Assembly: GCA_023055425.1 (NCBI GenBank)
Contig: JALGPY010000007.1
Coordinates: 14,022,001-14,086,000 of the forward strand
From: Linanthus parryae
Taxonomy: Eukaryota; Streptophyta; Magnoliopsida; Ericales; Polemoniaceae
Reading direction: 5' to 3'
DNA: 64,000 bases
In this document: positions 1 to 12,377 of the stretch, in pieces
How positions within the stretch are numbered: position 1 is the first letter of the stretch
How the letters are laid out: every line of letters starts with the position of its first letter
Notes under the pieces: generated by a model
Database searches by the model: none
The model's input: the letters and a program-made list of their open reading frames with translations, nothing else
Told to the model about the DNA's origin: nothing
Program-made: the position numbers and the translations under genes

Positions 1-161
1 AAACCAATTGTCCGCCGCCTCAAAGTAATTGGGGTTAGTTTGTCTCCTAGCCCAAGAATAATTCACCGCCCCAAAGGATTGGAGCATGAGAAATTATTCT
101 GTGCTTTTCATGCACTTAAAACAAAACCAAAAGCTAGAATATTTGAATCACATATCTAACA
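1..161 (-). repeat. 3' LTR (partial) of the gag-only copia element
   Basis: This matches 1662-1822 nearly base for base. On the minus strand it starts TGTTAGATATG directly after the polypurine tract. The rest lies outside the window. Confidence 0.85.
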
Positions 162-566
162 AATCTCCACCTTGATTCAAACACTCTACCAGAACATATG
201 CTTCTCTCGACCAAAAACCTGAACCGGATGCGTCTCCCTGAATTTGAAACGAGCACGCCTCCACCTAGAACCAGACTCAAATACATTCACTGAGAAAGCA
301 TGACCGAATGTATTCCCGATGCGCTCCAAACAGCGCCAGAACCAGTGCACCATGACAAGTGCCCAGAAGTCGTCCAGACCAAATGCACCGACGACGAGTG
401 CCACAAATTGTCATGCCAGATGCGCCCCGTATGCCTCAGATGCGCCCGAAACCTAATGCGCGCCATAAATATTTTTGCGCCTAGAATCTGAACCCGATTC
501 GCGTGCCAAAGATCTCACGCGCGCCAGATGCTCCATGCCAGGAGCCCAGGATCGCCCCCAAGGGGC

Positions 567-1337
567 TCAGAGAAGAAGGTCGTCATCGGAGGAGGTCCCT
601 CCACCTAGAACCAGATTCGTCTGGTTCTTCTTGGGACACTTTATCTTCCAGTGACCTTTCTCCTTGCAGTAGACACAGACGTCCTGTGGTAAGCTGGATC
701 CTGCGAACCTCTTGTATCCCTTACATTTTCCTGCTTTGACCATTAAACCAGCCGCATAATGGTCACATGAATTGCCTGCAGCCTTGTGCCTCACACTCCT
801 AGTGTGAAGAGCAGATCTGACCTGTTCTAGAGTTATCGAATCTTTCCCACCAATGAAAGATTGCACGAAACCCTCATACGATGGAGGCAGCGACACAAAC
901 AGAATTAAGGCCGCATCCTCATCACTTATTTTCTCTTCACTATTACGCAATTCAAGCAGAATAGTGTTTAAAACATCTAAGTGATCACTAATTTGCGTAC
1001 CTTCAGACATTCGCAACCCGAATAGCCGCTGCTTGAGCATCAACTTGTTTGCCACAGATTTCTTCATGTAGAGCTCCTCCAATTTGACCCACAAAGCAGC
1101 CGCCTTCTCCTGATATGCGACACCGGTGATCACGTCGTCCGTCAGACACAACATGATCGTTGCGTGCGCCTTCTCCTCCATCATCAGATACGCCGATGTG
1201 GTTGTGTCGACGTTGCCCTTGTAGGACGCCAGAGGCAGCCAAAGATCGTCGCCTTTCAACAACGCCTTCATCTTGATCTGCCACAGACTGAAACTGTTTC
1301 TCCCACTGAAACTCTCGATCTTTATAGTACCCGACAT
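567..1337 (-). CDS. Copia-type Gag protein with zinc knuckle
   Basis: This intact 256-aa ORF belongs to the Tnt1-like copia Gag family. The N-terminal part resembles the DUF4219/UBN2 Gag region (the motif FSLWQIKMKALL is near the start). Near residue 220 it has a CCHC zinc knuckle, CVYCKEKGHWKIKC, with C-x2-C-x4-H-x4-C spacing. Gag packages the element RNA in cytoplasmic particles. The start codon is the first Met, 44 bases downstream of the LTR on the element strand. The ORF ends in its own stop codon and is not fused to protease, so the element would need Pol supplied in trans. An intact frame in an otherwise stripped element is notable. Identity is certain at family level; lineage is not resolved. 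Confidence 0.85.
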   Translation of the reverse strand: MSGTIKIESFSGRNSFSLWQIKMKALLKGDDLWLPLASYKGNVDTTTSAYLMMEEKAHATIMLCLTDDVITGVAYQEKAAALWVKLEELYMKKSVANKLMLKQRLFGLRMSEGTQISDHLDVLNTILLELRNSEEKISDEDAALILFVSLPPSYEGFVQSFIGGKDSITLEQVRSALHTRSVRHKAAGNSCDHYAAGLMVKAGKCKGYKRFAGSSLPQDVCVYCKEKGHWKIKCPKKNQTNLVLGGGTSSDDDLLL

Positions 1338-1383
1338 CGTTTCTTGTTTGAAACCCTAACCTAACCTGGCTCTGATACCAGTT

Positions 1384-1822
1384 TGTTATGACGCAGCGGA
1401 TGAATCCGGGTATCAAGCAAGAACGATAACAAACTATTAAAACGAGAGATAAGAATTTAACGTGGATCGCTAGTTTGAATACTAGCTACTCCACAACCCG
1501 AACCCGATTTTTATTGAGAGAAACAAAACCCAAAACCCGATTACAACGACAAACACACACGAAAAAGAAAACTCGCGAGTAGCTCTCTGACCCGTGTGCG
1601 TAGCCCCTGTTACTACTGACTACTAACAACCACTATAAGAGCATGCCTATGTATAGTACCAAAAACAATTGTCCAACGCCTCTAAGTAATTGGGGTTAGT
1701 TTGTCTCCTAACCAAAGAATAATTCCCCGCCCCAAAGGATTGGAGCATGAGAAATTATTCCGTGCTTTTCATGCACTTAAAACAAAACCAAAAGCTAGAA
1801 TATTTGAATCACATATCTAACA
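1384..1822 (-). repeat. 5' LTR of the gag-only copia element
   Basis: This 439 bp LTR starts TGTTAG and ends TAACA on the minus strand (canonical TG...CA). It is followed three bases later by the Met-tRNA primer site at 1380-1368. Confidence 0.85.
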
Positions 1823-2005
1823 GAAACGATACACGAATTTGGTAATTTTTGCATGATCTTGTAGAGTAAACTTCATTCTAGAATACTATGAAAAAATTGC
1901 CAAAAAATTATATTGTTTTACTATCCAAATCACCGAGTCAAAGTGATCCAATTACGGCTAAAAAAGTCAAACATAAGTTGAAAGAGAAGAACCATATCCT
2001 TTTTT
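1823..2005. mobile_element. Stowaway-type MITE fragment (interrupted copy)
   Basis: The sequence matches the inner and right parts of the MITEs at 55342-55604 and 60314-60534 (shared stretches around 'gtagagtaaa' and 'atccaaatcacc'). Its left part is missing and the copia LTR abuts it, so the copia element probably inserted into this MITE. Confidence 0.5.
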
Positions 2006-2146
2006 CTATACGTTCTCATTTTTTGGACGTATAATCTCTTTTCTACATTTCCCTTTGTAGTAACCTTTTTGTGGTTAAATGACACGGGTACTCTTTAAAA
2101 AATACCTCAAATTGAATTAACAACACCATGTAATTATGTGTGTTTA

Positions 2147-2313
2147 CATGGGCGGAGCTAGAGTGTGGCACGGCAAGACACGTGCCGCACCCCAACTTTG
2201 AAAAAAAAAAATATTACCCTTAATATTTACAGAAAACTTCAATAGTGCCCTACCTTAATTAAAAAAACATCAAATTGTGCCTCTGTACTTACTCATTCCT
2301 TTCTCCGCCCCTG
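2147..2313. mobile_element. hAT-type MITE, 167 bp
   Basis: The ends are inverted: catgggcggagc on the left, and on the right the reverse complement of caggggcggaga. The flanking 8-mers TGTGTTTA (2139-2146) and TGTGTACA (2314-2321) match at 6 of 8 positions, as expected of an aged hAT target duplication. It lies about 330 bp upstream of the VEN4 start codon, so it may be part of that promoter. Confidence 0.6.
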
Positions 2314-2640
2314 TGTGTACAAGAGATAGAAAGGTGAAGACGCAACTTTTTTAATAGTTGTGCATATTTTATAAAAAAAAAAAAGAAAAAAAAACTCAAC
2401 CTTGGACTGGGCTGCTTGGGCTGGTAGACGGGCCTGGACCGGGTAGCTAGCCCTTTCCCAGCTTTGGGGAAAAATTGGCGGCCAACCCTCCCGTTTTTCT
2501 TTGTTCTTCTTCATTCGCTGTCTTCATTACTCAGACTCGCTCTCTCTCAGATTCTCCTCACTCCATTTGAATTTCTGTTTACGTTAAACGGTCCGTGAGC
2601 CCTCTTCCTCGCCTCCTCATCTGCTCCCGAATCCCTAATA

Positions 2641-5600
2641 ATGGGAGGTTTTTACAACGACGATCTCACTTTCTCCTCCAATTTCACCTCCTCCGCATCC
2701 AATTCCAAGCACCTCCACGACAACGTCCACGGCAACATCTATTTCGAACCGGTGAGACCCCAAAATTCGCATCATTTAACAGGATAATAGTTGTTTGTAT
2801 TCATTATTGGTTCTGTGGATGCAGATTTATCTCAAGTTCATAGATACCGAACAGTTTCAGAGGCAAGTTCGTTTTCCTTGATTTTGCTTTGCTTCTGGTG
2901 ATTATGGCCTCGTACTTAATTTCTACCTTTTTTTGTTTCTTCAGGCTTCGTGAGCTCAAACAACTCGGTAAGTTCATTTTTCGTAATAATTTGTCAGTGA
3001 CCAATTTATTTCATCTCTAGGTCTTCACTGTTTAGGAAGTCGAATGGTTTATACATTTGATATGATAATCAACCTTGAGGGCATTACTCTGAAAGCTATG
3101 TCGCACTAGTGCGTGTGCTGGTTCGGGAACTGGGTGCGCGTGCGGCCACATTATTTATATAGCTGATATATTAGTGATACCATTATACTATTGTTAGTAT
3201 AATAATAGGGATCATATTATAATCGAACAGAAATTCATACCCACATTCGAAGATACAAGGTTACTATATCAATAGTATAATCTCTTTATGTCGTTGTTCT
3301 TAGCTGTGGATAGATAGTAATCTAAGGGTTAAAATGTTCACATAGATCACGTTTCCTTGTTGAATTCTAGTTGTAATTGGAAGACCTCTCAACTAAAACT
3401 TTCAAAAATGACCCTGCCTTATCCAAAAAGCACCCAAAAGCACCCGGTGCGGGTGCGCGACCAATCATAAGCACCCGTGCAACATAGTCTGAAAGACTAA
3501 CAAAACAAGGAGAGAGTATTGCCCTTGAGATTTTTCTGAAAAGCTTTTGTCATGCTGCGATGAAACATTTAGGATTGCGCCAGTAGAGTACACAATGGGA
3601 GACAACCGTCTGTTCAGTCATGTTTATCATAAGGCCTTGGAAGCACAAACTAGGAGTAAGTGGTTTGATCCAGCGTTGACGGAGTTAGATAAGGGAGAGG
3701 GAGATCAAGGTGAACCTGAGTAGAGACGATAAGAAAAGAGTTAAGAGGAGACTGATATATGTACAACGGGCTGATCTAAAGCATTTTTCAGTACCTTTGT
3801 TTCTCCATATACCAGGGGTTTTATCGCAAGCCCTCGGATGCACCTACTAGGAGAAGTGTCTTGATCCATTGTCAAGGGTTATAGACTTGGGAGATGAAGA
3901 CCGACTAGAGACAGTAAGACAGGAGTTCAAAAAGAATTAAATCTACATGAGAGTAAAATGTATAATAAATTTGAATGGCTGACATTGTTTTATTATGAAA
4001 TATTTTGTTCTTAATAAAACAATCTCATATATATCACATTTTGGGGGATAATCTATTCCACATGTCACATTTTGGGGGATAGATTATTCCCCATAGCAGC
4101 TTATTATGTAGATATGGGGCTGATCTAAAGGATTTTGAAGTATTTTTTTTCTCTATATGTCAGGGGTGGCACACATGGTTTATCCAGGGGCAGTTCATTC
4201 TAGGTTTGAGCATTCTCTCGGAGTTTATTGGCTAGCTGGTGAGGCAGCTCACAAACTTAGAAATCAGCAAGTAAGCTACCTTTACGCTTTGCTCTCTTTG
4301 GGTTTCAAAAATTAGTTCTACGGAGAGTCCTATCTTAGATTTCTGCCACTTGTGCAGGGTTTAGAACTTGATATCAACCACTTTGATATACAAACAGTGA
4401 AACTTGCTGGTAATTATATTTCATACTCATAACGTTGTTTTCCAAGTCCTTTGATGATTTTCTTAATCTTTTATTGTTTCAATTTCAGGACTCTTACATG
4501 ATATAGGTCACGGTCCTTTCAGTCACATGTTTGAGCGCGCTTTTCTTCCAAAGGTTATGGAAGGCTGTAAATGGTGAATTGACATCCTTCGTGGGATTAT
4601 TCATAGATTCCTTTCTGAAGTACTGCATTTCAAATCGATTTTAGAATTATTTAGGATCAGGATATTACTTTCATATGACATCTTAAGCACCGGAAAGAAG
4701 AATATGACCAGGATATTACTTCCATAGGACATGCCGTATTTTTTGTTTTCGGGGTATACCTCATCATATGTTTCAAGATAATCATTCTAATTTGTGCTTT
4801 AATTTGTAGTTTGAACCTTAACAGCCTGTTTAATCATTCAATATTATACAAAGATGGTTTAAATTTCTTATCAATCTACTTTACCAATAAACTTTGTTTG
4901 GCGTCTCGTTCTGGCAAATTTCTTGTAATATCTGTTAGCATAGGCCATATGCACACACTTATTTCATCTCTTGGCTAATTAGCTGGCAACCTCAGAGGAG
5001 TTTGCACTTCATACTCTCTTTTTGGTCTAGCATGTGATGCCACAATTAGGGCTGTAAACGAACCGAGCCGAACCGAATATCGGTTGTTTGAGTTTGGTTC
5101 GTTTAAAATCAGAACGAACACGAACTCGAACCGAACAGTATCGGCTGTTTGAGTTTTGTTTGACTAAATTTTATTCGAACTTGAGCCGAACACGAGCCTG
5201 CAATCGAGCCCATGGTTAAGGAAAAATAATGCAATTATTTGTCAATTTTTAAGTTTTTTTATGTTTACGCTGACTTTTTCTCAATGATATCTTCCATAGG
5301 TACCATAAAACTATTATAATGTACATCAAAACTAAAATATTTTTAAGTATATTCACTTACAAATTTGGAAGGCTAACCTTTTACTTATAAATTTACATAT
5401 AAAACATACGTATTTACAAGTGGAACCAAGTAGGAGAAAGTGGATTGTGTTATTCTGAGGTTAATTCCTGGTGGAAACAAGTAGCTGTTTGACTAAGTGT
5501 ATTATACATATTTACGTCTTTGGTATCTACTGTTACAGTGTTACTCATCCCAGTTACTAACTCTTCAGTGTTTTGTTACTTTCATTTATTCTAGGTCTCA

Positions 5601-8322
5601 CGAGCAAATGTCAGTGAAGATGGTTGATCACATAGTTGATGAGCACCATATTGAAATTGACTCTGATATGATAAAAAGAGTCAAGGTAAGTTGAATAATC
5701 CTGGTTCTGCGTTTGCAGATTGTGTATTGGCACTTGATACAGTCATCTACTCATCTTCTTTCCAGCTTCCGGTCATGCACTCAGTTTGTCCACACCTATG
5801 GTTGCTAATAACCCATTCGTGATGCTTAGTCTTTGTTAATTTGTTTCTTTGGATATCCATTTTCTATGGAACTAATTTTAACAATGTTTCTATCTTGCTT
5901 ATATGGATACTGAGTCTTAGGTTCAATGAAGCTATTATTAAATCAATTGGCAATCATCTGTAAGATGTCCGATGAGTCACCTTGACAATGTTATACTGCA
6001 TCTGATAAACATTATAATCCTCTTGCTGAGATCATTTTAATCTCTTCTTGCTAGTTGACTTCACAATTTCCAGTTAGAATATATATGCAAACACACCTTA
6101 TTTTGTGCAACCAGCTCTTAGCATTTCTGTGTTCTTGGTATAATAAGTAATTTTGAAATTTTGGAGAATCCTCTGTTCCAATTTGGGTTTTTAAACAATC
6201 CATGTTTCTTGTTGGAAACCAACTTCTGTGACTTGGAAGAAAGTAATACTCTGATGCTGCTTTAATTCTTATTAGTATCACTTGTTCAACATACTTATTT
6301 TTATTCTTTTGATGAATCAATCACGATTAACAAAGTCTTAGATTACGCTTGTGCATCATGCACGATTGCACGGTCCTTGTTAGGCTACAGTGTCACAATT
6401 ATTTTCTTTGACATGTTACTTGTTTGTAGGAAAAACACTCAAAGGATAGCTACAGACACACACACACAAACAAACTAGACTCCCACCTGCTCAAAACATA
6501 TGTTGGTCACTCCCTAGTCCGCACTATTTTAGACAAACATACGAGTGTTTAGAGACATACTTTTTAAATTAAAATATAATCCGAATTTTGAATGCATGGT
6601 TAGGATGTAGAGAGATTGGAAATATTCCCCTTATTTCTACATCCTAACCAAAAAAAGTTTAATCCAAAAAGCATGTTCCCGGACACCCCCAATTCAAGTC
6701 TAGGATAACTCAAACGTTAACCCCACAACTTTGGTCCTTCCAATTATGTACATTGTATTAATTAGGAATAATTTCTGACATCCTTTTAGCTTAACATCTT
6801 ATTTATATTATGATTTATGTCGGCAGGAAATGATACTTGCTAGTTCTGAATTTGCTTCCGTTAAGGTAATTTTCTAGGTCTTTTATCCCTTTCCCGTCTT
6901 GTGCTTGTTTTGTTTTTATATATATGGTCTATGTCTGGGGGAGCGTTTCCTATTTTACAAGTTAACTATATCTCATGTATTTTTTTAAATGACATAACTT
7001 TGTTGTCTCTGTTTGTATAAAATTTTCAGAGTTCAAAAGAGAAGCGTTTCTTGTACGATATTGTTGCAAATGGTAGAAATGGAATTGATGTCGACAAGTT
7101 AGTGAATTATTTTTTGTTTTAATACTATTTGCTCCTATTCTCTTGTTTATATTTCCTCTACGGTTTGACTTTTTTGAGAGTTCTGTGTGCATGTGTTACA
7201 TATCTTTGCCCCTTGATCAACTTTCAGGTTTGATTACATTGTGCGGGATAGCAGAGCTTGTGGTCTTGGATGCAACTTTCAGTTTCAAAGGTTTTGTAAA
7301 AAAAAACACCTTCTCCAGCTTTTGAAAACTAGAGTTACTGGCTTATTGCATGCTGCACTTGGGAAGGCAAATTCTGATATATCCCCTTTATAAATGAAGA
7401 AGCATAGTCCTTTAACTTTATTGGTACATACCTCTAAATGAAAGACAAAGTACTGAATGTTTTACAAGAGATAACAGTTTCACTTTTTCACTTTTCCCTG
7501 CTACTTGAAGATTATTGGAGACAATGCGGGTTATAGACGATGAAATTTGCTATCGGGCTAAGGAGTGTAAGTACCATGTCTTCGCAACGTTCTGTCGTCA
7601 TTCTTATGCTCATTATGTGATAATATTCTTCTGATTATATTTTTGATCATCCTCACCATCAGATCTTACAATCCACAAGTTATTTGCCACTCGTGCTGAT
7701 CTATACAGAACAGTCTATACCCATGCAAAAGTGAAGGTTTGGAAAAAAGGCTGTCTATTGAAGTAATTTCTGCAGCAGGTCTTATCTTGCGGAGACTCTT
7801 TCCTATGTTTTGTTCATTTATTTTTGATGTCTAATTACTTCCAGGCTATTGAGCTTATGGTGGTTGATGCTTTGTTGATAGCAAATGACTATCTTGACAT
7901 TGCATCTCATGTTCAGGATCCTTCTCAGTACTGGAAGGTAAGGTTGTTAACTTTCTGTACATTTCCTGTATGGCTACCTCTTTCATTGTTGCGTTGAACT
8001 ATCTCTTGTCATTCTTGGGAATGCAGTTGGATGACACCATAATAAAAACAATTGAGACAGCTCCAGACCAAGAATTGAAGGAAGCTAGAGATTTGGTACT
8101 CCGCATTCGCAGGAGGGATCTATACCAGGTATTCAATAATATAATTAAATGAGTCTATCATAGGCCCCAATTTGGATGAGTTACTTTCTGGATTCAAATT
8201 TTAAACTTGCACCGAACGGAGGCAGCACGGTACGGAGACGCCGACACCCATTTTTGGAAAATGGAGAAACACTGACCTGCCCTTGTACACTTATTCTAAT
8301 GTCAAGACCACTTAACAAATAA

Positions 8323-8357
<35 letters not shown>

Positions 8358-11300
8358 ATACAAAACATTACCACAAATCGAATCTAGCTTTCTTATGTGC
8401 TAGCTTCAAGTTGTTCCAGAAAGTGAAGTGGTATGACTATGGTTAGTGAAAATGAGACTGTTTGATTGTACATCAGCTCACGAGTTTAAAAAGAAAGTTG
8501 AAATGCCCCTAATAATTTCTTTATCCTTGATGGTGTCTCTCAAACATCTTCCTGAAAGAGAGACACACTCTATAGCGTCTTTCAGGTGATATATAGTATA
8601 TTTTATCACCAAAACACCTCCTGGAATTTCGGAACTGTTTGCAGGAGTGTCCGAGTTTGAGAAACGAAAACGACATCCCTGATGGAGTTTCAGTGCAACA
8701 TAGGTTTGGAACCAAAAATTTATTTAAGGTAGGAAAATCTTATTAACGGATGTTGACGCGGCAGAAGCCGGGAATCCTGTTGTACTGGGCTTACTGACAT
8801 TTTACATGTGGTGGTGATAGATTGGCAATCAGGTGGGATACATAATAGCCGATTACCCTGTTGTACTGGGCTGGTACCCGGCTTTTTATACATGCTGTTG
8901 TTGTTGGGCAATCAGGAGGGAAACAAAATAACTGGGCGCTAGACTTACCTCAGAAGCCTAAAATCCCAATAAAAACCCACTCTTACCCAAGCACCTAGGT
9001 TTAAATAATAATTTAAACTCAAAAAAATGTCATCCAAATAGGCTATGGTCTGACAAATCGTGTTGAGTTTTCTTTTAGATTATTGAATCAACAATGCTTG
9101 ACAACTTAATTTGTCTTTGTTCATGGCAGTTCTGTAACGAGTATGCCGTTCCTAAAGACAAATTGGAACATTTCAAAGATGTGACAGCACATGATATTAT
9201 TTGTTCTCAGGTCCATGGCTGACTTATCAAATGATAATGTTATACATGCTATTCATTTTCCTAATTTAGATTGGGGTTTAATACTTCAATTTCTCACTTT
9301 TGAAAGATGGTCTTATTAATTGCTTAGAAAGCCAATGGAGTAGTTCTGAAAGAGGATGATGTTGTCGTAAGCAATGTCAGGATCGATTTGACACAGGGCA
9401 GCCGCAATCCTCTTGAGAGGTACTTTCTGATTTTGTATTGGTGTTTTTGCTGGTTTTGCAAAAAGATCATTTGAAATTTCCTTTTATTCTATGTATTCAA
9501 AATGGAAACAGCATAGTTCCTTGGCTAACTGATTACTGTTTCTTTTTTCATGTGCAACTTCCAGCATCAAATTTTTCAAGGTATGAAACTCGATAATACT
9601 GTAGGAACCCATAAAGTTTCTTCTTTTAGCTCTAGTATATGCAGAAATAGGACGCTTGTTCATAGTCCGTTCTTCCCAATCTTGAGCATTATTTCCAGGT
9701 TTCAATGTCCCCAAAACAAAAATTATCTTTCTTACATTAGAGTATCATCCTTTATAATAGGTGTTGTACGTACAGGGAGGAGCGATAATTGCATTTCTCG
9801 CTAAATAGTTGGAATGTCTCGAATTGCCATGTAGTTGAACCGACCAGTATCATGTCATATATCTAGCAATGTTCGTTTTCACTTTCCCACAATTTTTGTC
9901 TACAGCACATGACCATATGAAACGTCTATCAAGCATGGATTTGTTTGATGCTTGAATGAAGTAATTGTCTTTGATTACTAATACCTCCTTACAGTACCTG
10001 AATCACCAGTGATAAGAGCTTGTGATTCACTGAGGATTTTATGTGCCCGGTTTCCCTTTATACAATAAAAAATGTAAAACAGAATTACCCATCAGAAATT
10101 TCCTTACTATATTTAATTGGGAACTTTGCATATGGACATAAATGTCGCTACAACTAGGAGATTGAGATTAATAGTCGGGTAAATGACAACTTGTACCCCT
10201 GTTTTTTGGCTTAATAACAATGTGTAACCCCGTGGTTTTACAAATTACAATATGTACCCCTGCACGTGCTTAACTAGTAGACAAAAGCTGTCCGTGGACT
10301 AGCAGAAAATAAAATTCGGTCCACTTTTGTTTCGAAATTCCGAGTTTAACCCCACCCATCACCACTAAACCCACCCCCAACTACGTGTTCCACCACCACC
10401 ACCGCCACCGCCACCGCCACCATGCCCATTAGCATTATCAGTACTGCATGAATCAAGCCCAAATCAGTCACAAAAATGTCAAAATAAACAAAACCTATCC
10501 ACAAATTCGGCCAAAAAGTGTTGATTTCATGAGAATAAGAAACATCAACAATCTCTTTCAATCAAACCAAGCCAAGAACTTAACTTTTGCTAAAACTGAA
10601 ACAAATTGCACCCAACATTGGTCCTCTCTTGACCAATCAGACCCAAGAATGCTCAATTTTTGTTTGTCGCAGCAGTGGGCTGCAGAGAAATACCACCAAA
10701 ATCAACTCATTCTCTCTCTCCCTCTCCCTTGTAGTTCTTTCTCTAGCCCACAACCACTGCTACTGCCACCACCAACCTAACCAACTACCAAAACCACCTT
10801 TTTCTCTCTCCCTCAAAACTCTAATCTCTCTTTGGCACTACCAATTTCATCAATGGACTTAGTTTACCAAAATTGCAAGAGTGTTCTTAAACGCCAACTT
10901 GAAGACCCAAAATCCAACATACATGTTATTTTACGCCTACACACAACCGGCACCCACCATCACTGGCTCACTGCCATCCCATCCGTCAACGAGAGTATTA
11001 GGAGATCTGATCGGCGATTTAAGGGTGTCGAAGCCAGGTTGTGCCATTGTGGAATAGGTTTGATGTGTCTTTGACTCTTCGGTGGTGATGGTGACTGGCG
11101 ACTTGGAAGGAGGAGATAGATGGTCTGCCTTCCCACGCTTTTGGTTCACAGACCCATCGGTGGGTTGTACCGTCGTAAGAAGTTTGGGTGGGTAGTGATA
11201 GGGTTTGTTACGAAGAAGAAGAACACAAGGGTACAAGCTGTTATTTACCCTCAGTAGTCTCTTATATGGAATGTTAAAAGTGGTCTCTTTTGCTCTGTTA

Positions 11301-11713
11301 GAATATAGATTTGAGAATCAATGGAGTGGGTAGAAGTTTGCCTACTTCGTTAGGAATTCTATTATCAACATGTTTTATAGTTTCTAGTGACTTGTGATAC
11401 TATGTTTTGGTTCAGGATTATGACAGTGAGGAAAAGTTCTCTATCCCCGATGACCGCATTAGCCACTTGCTCCCAGCAGCTTGCCAAGATATGATAGTGA
11501 GGGTGTACTCCAAGAAGCCAGAACTGGTCTACAAATTAATTATACTTCGATGTCTTCAAATTTATATCCATTAACTCTATTCTTAATAGTACAGTTTTAT
11601 GAAAAATGCAGGTTGGATTGATTTCTGAGGCATTTGAAAATTTTCAGTTAAAGACTTACGGGATTAAAGCACAGGTGCATGCAACACCAGAAAAGAAAAA
11701 GCGTCGGATATGA
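2641..11713 (+). CDS. VEN4: SAMHD1/VEN4-like HD-domain dNTP triphosphohydrolase (19 exons)
   Basis: Exons: 2641-2751, 2825-2862, 2945-2967, 4164-4270, 4358-4409, 4489-4573, 5595-5685, 6827-6865, 7030-7097, 7228-7290, 7511-7566, 7663-7736, 7845-7937, 8027-8128, 9130-9210, 9328-9419, 9565-9580, 11416-11526, 11612-11713. They join without a frame break into 467 codons. The family (human SAMHD1, Arabidopsis VEN4/At5g40270) hydrolyses dNTPs to nucleosides and triphosphate and so controls dNTP pools. The HD metal site is visible: H74 in RFEHSLG, H114-D115 in [12 protein letters not shown], and D212 in FDYIVRDS. The tail is basic (KKKRRI). Intron 2 is GC-AG (AG|GCAAGT), and exons 3 and 17 are only 23 and 16 nt. 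All catalytic residues are present and no break was found, so the gene looks functional. The ATG at 2641 gives an N-terminus running straight into the conserved [17 protein letters not shown] region. Confidence 0.92.
2968..4163. other. VEN4 intron 3 with degenerate internal duplications
   Basis: This 1.2 kb intron has two diverged copies of a segment near 3632-3760 and 3822-3940 (shared 'actaggag' and 'gatcca' spacing). It also has two versions of the 'ctgatctaaag' to 'cag' block, at about 3769-3822 and 4120-4163; the second ends at the real acceptor. No coding sequence is seen. Confidence 0.4.
5048..5215. repeat. Low-complexity 'cgaaccgagc' repeat in VEN4 intron 6
   Basis: This stretch of recurring cgaaccg/gaactcg motifs resembles the 'ccgaaccg' sequence at 56050-56760. 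It lies in the intron at 4574-5594. The family is not identified. Confidence 0.4.
8318..8360. repeat. (AAAT)n microsatellite in VEN4 intron 14
   Basis: About ten uninterrupted AAAT/TAAA units lie in the intron at 8129-9129. Confidence 0.95.
10177..11250. mobile_element. MULE-type element in VEN4 intron 17
   Basis: The termini are inverted: gggtaaatgacaacttgtac on the left, and on the right the reverse complement of gggtaaataacagcttgtac. The 9-mers on each side, TTAATAGTC (10168-10176) and TCAGTAGTC (11251-11259), agree at 7 of 9, fitting a Mutator-like 9 bp duplication. The interior holds a CCACCG-rich tract and short ORFs not recognised as host genes; no transposase is seen. It sits in the intron between exons 17 and 18 of VEN4. 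Confidence 0.7.
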
Positions 11714-12377
11714 GGTAACCGTAGGCATCAAGCCAAAATGTTTTTCGTATTAAACAGTACATGCTATTGGATTTTATATGCTATAATTTAGAGCGAATAA
11801 ATTTGTATGTCCTACTCTGTCATGAAAAGTTGAATAGGAGAGTTTATACTTGTGATGTATATATTGAACTCAATTGCTATTGTTTGGATTCTTCCGATCA
11901 CATGCTTATGCTTTTTCAGATCAAACTCTTTAAGCCTTTGGACTGACATAATTTCCATGCAGGGATTTACTTGCTCAAAAATCATACCTCATTATTGCAA
12001 CTCATATATCTTAAACCTGGTAATGAAAGAAAATAATTACATTTGTACCCTCTCCACGTGAAGCAAGACAATCTAATCCTTAAATTTTACCTTTCCATTT
12101 CCCAATTGCTAAAGCCTCACCAGAGTAGTTTACCTTTTAACACTTCCAGCCAATAGTAATTACCCATCTATAATTACTTCATGCTACCGTATTTGCAGAA
12201 TACCACACATAAGGAAAGAGCCATCTATAATTTTTCGCCTGTGAAAATATAGATTTTAGCTGAAGTCTTAGAGGTGACCTATCTCTTAACTTCAAACAAG
12301 CCAGAGTAGATTGACTGGTGGAACAATAATGAGAAGAGGCATGATTTGATATTCCATGAACATGGAAGGGATACTGA
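11714..12377. other. Shared 3' region between VEN4 and the SWEET gene
   Basis: This tail-to-tail spacer of about 660 bp should hold both 3' UTRs. No ORF or repeat in it is recognised. Confidence 0.5.

Larger units (their letters stand above)
1..1822 (-). mobile_element. Gag-only Ty1/copia LTR retrotransposon, non-autonomous
   Basis: Read on the minus strand, the order is LTR (1384-1822), PBS (1368-1380, TGGTATCAGAGCC, complementary to initiator Met-tRNA), a gag ORF (1337-567), about 400 bp of non-coding sequence, a polypurine tract (173-162, AAGGTGGAGATT) and a second LTR cut by the window edge (161-1). The internal region is only about 1.2 kb, so there is no room for protease, integrase or RT. 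The LTR parts that can be compared (1-161 and about 1662-1822) differ at about 8 positions. The target-site duplication cannot be checked because the left end is outside the window. Confidence 0.85.

Noticed and set aside
10448..10862. Overlapping ORFs of about 90-110 codons
   Set aside because: They lie inside the MULE in VEN4 intron 17, overlap in different frames and match nothing known.
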